In this document: positions 14,632 through 17,678 of the stretch, one piece after another | Layout of the letters: every line of letters starts with the position of its first letter | How positions within the stretch are numbered: position 1 is the first letter of the stretch | Source of the DNA: DATJZH01 sp035499215 | GTDB taxonomy: Bacteria > Actinomycetota > Actinomycetes > Streptosporangiales > Streptosporangiaceae | Direction of reading: 5' to 3' | Assembly: GCA_035499215.1 (NCBI GenBank) | Contig: DATJZH010000228.1 | Location: 1 to 17,678 of the forward strand | Length of the DNA stretch: 17,678 bases | Program-made: the position numbers and the translations under genes | The notes under the pieces: generated by a model | Databases searched by the model: none | The model's input: the letters and a program-made list of their open reading frames with translations, nothing else | What the model was told of the DNA's origin: nothing

Positions 14632-14653
14632 GCCCGGCGCGGCCTGGCCGGGC
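14632..14653 (-). terminator. Hairpin followed by TTTCTT on the minus strand
   Basis: GCCCGGC and GCCGGGC form a perfect 7-bp stem with an 8-base loop. Read on the minus strand it is followed by TTTCTTAGG, the layout of an intrinsic terminator. No minus-strand gene ends here, so it may shield the AT-rich promoter region from antisense transcription coming out of the pnt operon. Confidence 0.35.
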
Positions 14654-14832
14654 GCTCGCGCTCGGCGGGCACGGCAATCCAGGACTGGCACCGTCCTGCC
14701 GGGCCGCCGCAGTCACGGGACAGATCGGGCGTATCGGTAGGGCAGTCTGGTCTGTGAACTATGGCCCTAAGGCCCTTCTGCCCGCGCGCCGCATTCCATA
14801 AGCTGAGGCCCCCTAGTCATGAGGTCGCGTCG
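14654..14832 (+). promoter_or_regulatory. Leader region upstream of pntAA
   Basis: Together with the region back to the HU start this is the longest stretch (14054-14832) without a recognised gene. It contains a perfect hairpin CAGGAC-TGGCACC-GTCCTG (14680-14698). It also contains a larger inverted repeat GGGCAG (14740-14745) / CTGCCC (14778-14783) enclosing GGCC-CTAA-GGCC (14763-14774). Finally, a five-codon mini-ORF (ATG at 14819, MRSRR) has a TGA that overlaps the pntAA ATG. GAGG (14821-14824) is the pntAA ribosome binding site. No clear promoter boxes are seen. Confidence 0.35.
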
Positions 14833-16029
14833 ATGAAAGTTGCCGTCGTCAAGGAGACAGCTCCTGCCGAGCGCCGCGTCGCGCTCGTGCCCGAAGCTGT
14901 CGTCAAGCTGTGCGCTGCCGGGCTGGAAGTCCTGGTGGAGTCCGGTGCCGGCGCAGGCGCCTGGCACCCGGACAAGAGCTACGCAGAAGCCGGAGCCGCC
15001 GTGGTCTCGCGGGCCGAGGCGCTGTCGACCGCGGATGCCGTGCTGACGGTCGTCCGGCCCGATGAGCAGACCATCACCCGGCTGCGGCCCGGACAGGCGC
15101 TGCTGGGGATGCTGTCCCCGCTCACCGACCCCGTCCTGGTCCGCCAGCTGGCAGCCGCCGGCGTCACGGCGGTGAGCCTGGACCTGATCCCGCGCACCCT
15201 GCCGCGGGCGCAGCCGATGGATGCGCTGAGCTCGCAGGCCAACATCGCCGGGTACAAGGCGGTGCTCATCGCGGCCGCCGCCTACGGGCGCTTCTTCCCG
15301 CTGCTGATCACGGCCGCCGGGACCGCCCGGCCCGCCAAGGTGCTGGTCCTGGGCGCGGGCGTGGCCGGCCTGCAGGCCATCGGCACGGCCAGGCGGCTCG
15401 GCGCGGTGGTGAGCGGCTACGACGTGCGCCCCGAGACCAAATCCGAGGTGGCGTCGCTGGGCGCGACGTTCATCGAGCTGACCGCGGTCGGGCCCGCCTC
15501 CGGGGAGGGCGGCTACGCACGGCAGCTGACCGATGAGGAACGGCAGGCTCAGCAGGAAGAGCTTGCCGGGCACATAGCCCAGCAGGACGTCATCATCACC
15601 ACCGCGCAGGTACCCGGCCGCCGCCCGCCCCAGCTGATCAATGCCAGCGCCCTCAAGGCGATGGCGCCCGGCTCGGTCATCGTGGACATGGGCGCCAGCG
15701 AGCTGGGCGGGAACGCAGAGGGCTCGCAGCCCGGCGAGACCGTGGTGACCGGCAACGGCGTCACGATCATCGGGGCAGGCAGCCTGCCGTCCTCGATGTC
15801 CGCCGCGGCCTCGGCGATGTACGCGCGCAACATCAGCGCACTGCTGCTGTACCTGGTCAAAGACGGCTTGCTGGCCGTCGACCTCTCCGATGACCTCCAG
15901 GCGGGCGTCATCATCACCCGTGACGGCCAGGTCGTGCACCCTGCCCTGGCCAAGCCCGCCGCCCCGACCCAGCCCGCCCTGGCCGATTCTCCTGGAGGGA
16001 CCGCCCGTGTCGACGGCACTTCTCACTGA
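14833..16029 (+). CDS. pntAA: NAD(P) transhydrogenase alpha-1 subunit (NAD(H)-binding domain I)
   Basis: Soluble NAD(H)-binding part of the proton-translocating transhydrogenase, which uses the proton gradient to drive NADPH formation from NADH. 398 aa. The start MKVAVVKETAPAERRVALVPE matches the family. An in-frame ATG 72 bases upstream would add 24 non-conserved residues and is rejected. The RTLPRAQPMDALSSQANIAGYKAV block (121-144) and the Rossmann motif GAGVAGLQAIGTARRLG (174-190) with downstream acidic Asp197 are clear. AlaDH/PNT N- and C-terminal domains are both complete. The long hydrophobic C-terminus of E. coli PntA is absent because domain II is encoded separately by the next genes. 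It overlaps pntAB by 23 bases. Confidence 0.94.
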   Translation: MKVAVVKETAPAERRVALVPEAVVKLCAAGLEVLVESGAGAGAWHPDKSYAEAGAAVVSRAEALSTADAVLTVVRPDEQTITRLRPGQALLGMLSPLTDPVLVRQLAAAGVTAVSLDLIPRTLPRAQPMDALSSQANIAGYKAVLIAAAAYGRFFPLLITAAGTARPAKVLVLGAGVAGLQAIGTARRLGAVVSGYDVRPETKSEVASLGATFIELTAVGPASGEGGYARQLTDEERQAQQEELAGHIAQQDVIITTAQVPGRRPPQLINASALKAMAPGSVIVDMGASELGGNAEGSQPGETVVTGNGVTIIGAGSLPSSMSAAASAMYARNISALLLYLVKDGLLAVDLSDDLQAGVIITRDGQVVHPALAKPAAPTQPALADSPGGTARVDGTSH

Positions 16030-16351
16030 CCTGACCATTTTCATACTGAGCCTTTGGGTGGGCTTCGAGGTCATCAGCAAGGTCCCCGCAACGCTGCACA
16101 CGCCGCTGATGTCGGCAGCCAACTCGATCCACGGGATCGTGCTGGCCGGAGGCCTGCTGATCGCCCTGACCGCCAACAACGCGGCCGGCTACATCATCGC
16201 GTTCGTGGCCTGTGCCTTCGCCGCGATGAACGTCGTCGGCGGATACGTGGTCACCGGACGGATGCTGAAAATGTTCCGTCGCCGCCCCACAGCGCCACCG
16301 GCGGCAGAGCCCGCAGCGGCCGAGCAAGTGACCGCGGGACGGCAGGCATGA
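16007..16351 (+). CDS. pntAB: NAD(P) transhydrogenase alpha-2 subunit (membrane domain)
   Basis: Small integral membrane subunit forming part of the proton channel (domain II). 114 aa from a GTG inside the end of pntAA; GGAGGGA lies 6 bases upstream. It has three or four hydrophobic helices: LTIFILSLWVGFEVIS (9-24), SIHGIVLAGGLLIAL (40-54), and GYIIAFVACAFAAMNVVGGY (61-80). The conserved HTPLMSAANSIHG is at 31-43. The last 25 residues are a Pro/Ala-rich tail. The stop codon overlaps the pntB start by four bases (ATGA), so the three subunits are translated as a coupled set. The same three-subunit split is known from Rhodospirillum rubrum. Confidence 0.95.
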   Translation: MSTALLTDLTIFILSLWVGFEVISKVPATLHTPLMSAANSIHGIVLAGGLLIALTANNAAGYIIAFVACAFAAMNVVGGYVVTGRMLKMFRRRPTAPPAAEPAAAEQVTAGRQA

Positions 16352-17678
16352 GCACTTTCTCCTGGGTCATCCAGCTGATCTACGTCCTTGCGGCGTCCTG
16401 CTTCGTGTTTGGCCTGCACCTGATGAACAACCCCGCGACCGCGCGCCGCGGTAATCAGGTCTCGACCAGCGGCATGATCGTCGCCATCGCGGCGACGGTT
16501 GCTCTCATCATCCACACCGGAGGTGTGACCTCTACTGGCTGGATCGTGATCGTCGCGGGCACGCTGGTCGGCGCTGGGGCGGGCCTGTACTCAGCGCGGA
16601 CTGTCCAGATGACGGCGATGCCGCAGCTGGTGAGCATCTTCAACGCGGTCGGCGGTGGCGCGGCCGCGCTGGTAGCGATTCACGATTACATGACCCTGAC
16701 CAGCGCCGGCGGCAACGTCCCCGCGTCAACGACGGTCACCACCGCGCTCGACGTCATCATCGGCTCGGTCACGTTCTCCGGCTCGATCATCGCCGCTGGC
16801 AAGCTGCAGGGCCTGATCACCTCAGCGCCGGTGACCTTCCCCGGCGCGCGCTTCGTCAACCTGCTCCTGGCGGCCATCGCCGTGGGCGCCGGCGGCTACA
16901 TGATCGCCAGCCCGAGCCTGATCGCGCTTTGGATAGTCATCGCGGCCTCGCTCGTGTTCGGCGTATCGATGGTGATGCCGATCGGCGGGGCTGACATGCC
17001 TGTTGTCATCTCACTGCTGAACGCGTTCACCGGAACCGCGGTCGCGATGGCCGGTTTCGTCATCAACAACTGGGCGCTGATCATTGCCGGCGCCCTGGTA
17101 GGTGCCTCCGGCGGAATCCTGACCAAGCTCATGGCTGATGCGATGAACCGGTCCATCGGCAACATCATCATCGGCGGCTTCGGGACCGGCGACTCTGGCC
17201 CGGCAGCGGCTGTCACCGGCGGCGCCGGGGTCCAGGCAATCGCCGCCGACGACGCGGCCATCCAGCTCGCCTATGCCTCCAAGGTGATCATCGTACCGGG
17301 CTACGGACTGGCTGCCGCGCAGGCACAGCATGAGGTCGCCGAGCTTGCCGAGGTGCTTGAATCGCGGGGAGTGGAGGTCAGCTACGCGATTCACCCGGTC
17401 GCGGGGCGCATGCCCGGCCATATGAACGTGCTGCTGGCCGAGGCGAATGTGCCTTACCCGCAGCTGAAAGAAATGGACGACGTCAACCCGGAGTTCGCCC
17501 GCACGGACGTTTCGCTCGTGATCGGCGCCAACGACGTCACCAACCCGGCAGCCCGGCGAGCAGGCACGGCGATCTCCGGCATGCCGATCCTCGATGTCGA
17601 CCACTCCAAGCGCATCATCGTGATCAAGCGATCGATGGGCCACGGCTACGCCGGCATCGACAACGAACTGTACGTCGA
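16348..17678 (+). CDS. pntB: NAD(P) transhydrogenase beta subunit, 3' end cut by window edge
   Basis: Membrane subunit with the NADP(H)-binding domain III. 443 codons are present; about 20-25 C-terminal residues are missing beyond the edge, judged from the position of GHGYAGIDNELY. The N-terminal half has about eight or nine hydrophobic helices, including MPQLVSIFNAVGGGAAALV (91-109) and PIGGADMPVVISLLNAFTG. Domain III shows VIIVPGYGLAAAQAQ, GRMPGHMNVLLAEA and VIGANDVTNPAAR, the NADP(H) pocket motifs. The residue equivalent to the channel His91 of E. coli PntB appears to be Asn99; this Asn form occurs in many non-enteric enzymes. Confidence 0.95.
   Translation, partial: MSTFSWVIQLIYVLAASCFVFGLHLMNNPATARRGNQVSTSGMIVAIAATVALIIHTGGVTSTGWIVIVAGTLVGAGAGLYSARTVQMTAMPQLVSIFNAVGGGAAALVAIHDYMTLTSAGGNVPASTTVTTALDVIIGSVTFSGSIIAAGKLQGLITSAPVTFPGARFVNLLLAAIAVGAGGYMIASPSLIALWIVIAASLVFGVSMVMPIGGADMPVVISLLNAFTGTAVAMAGFVINNWALIIAGALVGASGGILTKLMADAMNRSIGNIIIGGFGTGDSGPAAAVTGGAGVQAIAADDAAIQLAYASKVIIVPGYGLAAAQAQHEVAELAEVLESRGVEVSYAIHPVAGRMPGHMNVLLAEANVPYPQLKEMDDVNPEFARTDVSLVIGANDVTNPAARRAGTAISGMPILDVDHSKRIIVIKRSMGHGYAGIDNELYV

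Noticed and set aside
14700..14790. Possible tRNA or small structured RNA upstream of pntAA
   Set aside because: No T-loop GTTCGA-like motif, no CCA-type acceptor stem and no anticodon arm; only short inverted repeats.
14761..14832. 24-residue N-terminal extension of pntAA
   Set aside because: Family members begin at the MKVAVVKE sequence, which has its own GAGG eight bases upstream.
14767..16179. Minus-strand open frame of 470 codons
   Set aside because: Antisense to pntAA, which is complete and overlaps pntAB correctly; no domain seen.
1..17678. Insertion sequences, prophage, defence or toxin-antitoxin modules
   Set aside because: No transposase, integrase, phage, nuclease-defence or toxin-antitoxin motifs were seen in any plausible coding frame; the window is mostly conserved core genes.

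Overview
The window looks like a chromosomal core segment of a high-GC actinobacterium (Actinomycetota). The evidence is strong G/C bias at third codon positions, many GTG starts, zinc-binding (C+) forms of both L28 and L32, and an F420-type guanylyltransferase gene. The run recG-rsmD-coaD-DUF177-rpmF-rnc-mutM, with rpmB, thiL, ddl, gpsA and an HU gene nearby, is also a gene order I know from Streptomyces and relatives. The order or family within the phylum cannot be fixed from this sequence alone.

Left part (1-6025, all minus strand): recG overlaps rsmD, which is followed closely by coaD. After a gap with a hairpin come a DUF177/YceD gene, rpmF, rnc and mutM. mutM runs off the left edge, lacking only a few C-terminal residues. 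Roles here are replication-fork repair, rRNA methylation, coenzyme A synthesis, 50S assembly, RNA processing and repair of oxidised bases.

Middle part (6026-9259): rpmB (+) is divergent from recG. Next is a minus-strand stretch that reads as a frameshifted remnant of a membrane-anchored secreted protein, then a set of competing hairpins, then thiL (-), which has no normal start codon at its conserved N-terminus. A stand-alone RAM/AsnC effector-binding domain gene (+) is followed by convergent cofC/fbiD (-).

Right part (9305-17678): a plus-strand cluster plsC-gpsA-(Cys/Met PLP enzyme)-ddl links phospholipid precursor synthesis, trans-sulfuration and peptidoglycan precursor synthesis. It converges on an HU gene (-) across a strong hairpin. 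A 779-base stretch without a recognised gene holds an HU promoter candidate, a coding-like small minus-strand ORF, an AT-rich island and several hairpins. The three-subunit proton-translocating NAD(P) transhydrogenase operon pntAA-pntAB-pntB follows, with pntB cut by the right edge.

I did not find a clear new multi-gene system. The best leads are small: the competing stem-loops after thiL, the missing thiL start codon, tiny overlapping reading frames at the rnc and pntAA starts, the decayed gene between rpmB and thiL, and 15-base in-frame tandem repeats in two otherwise conserved proteins.
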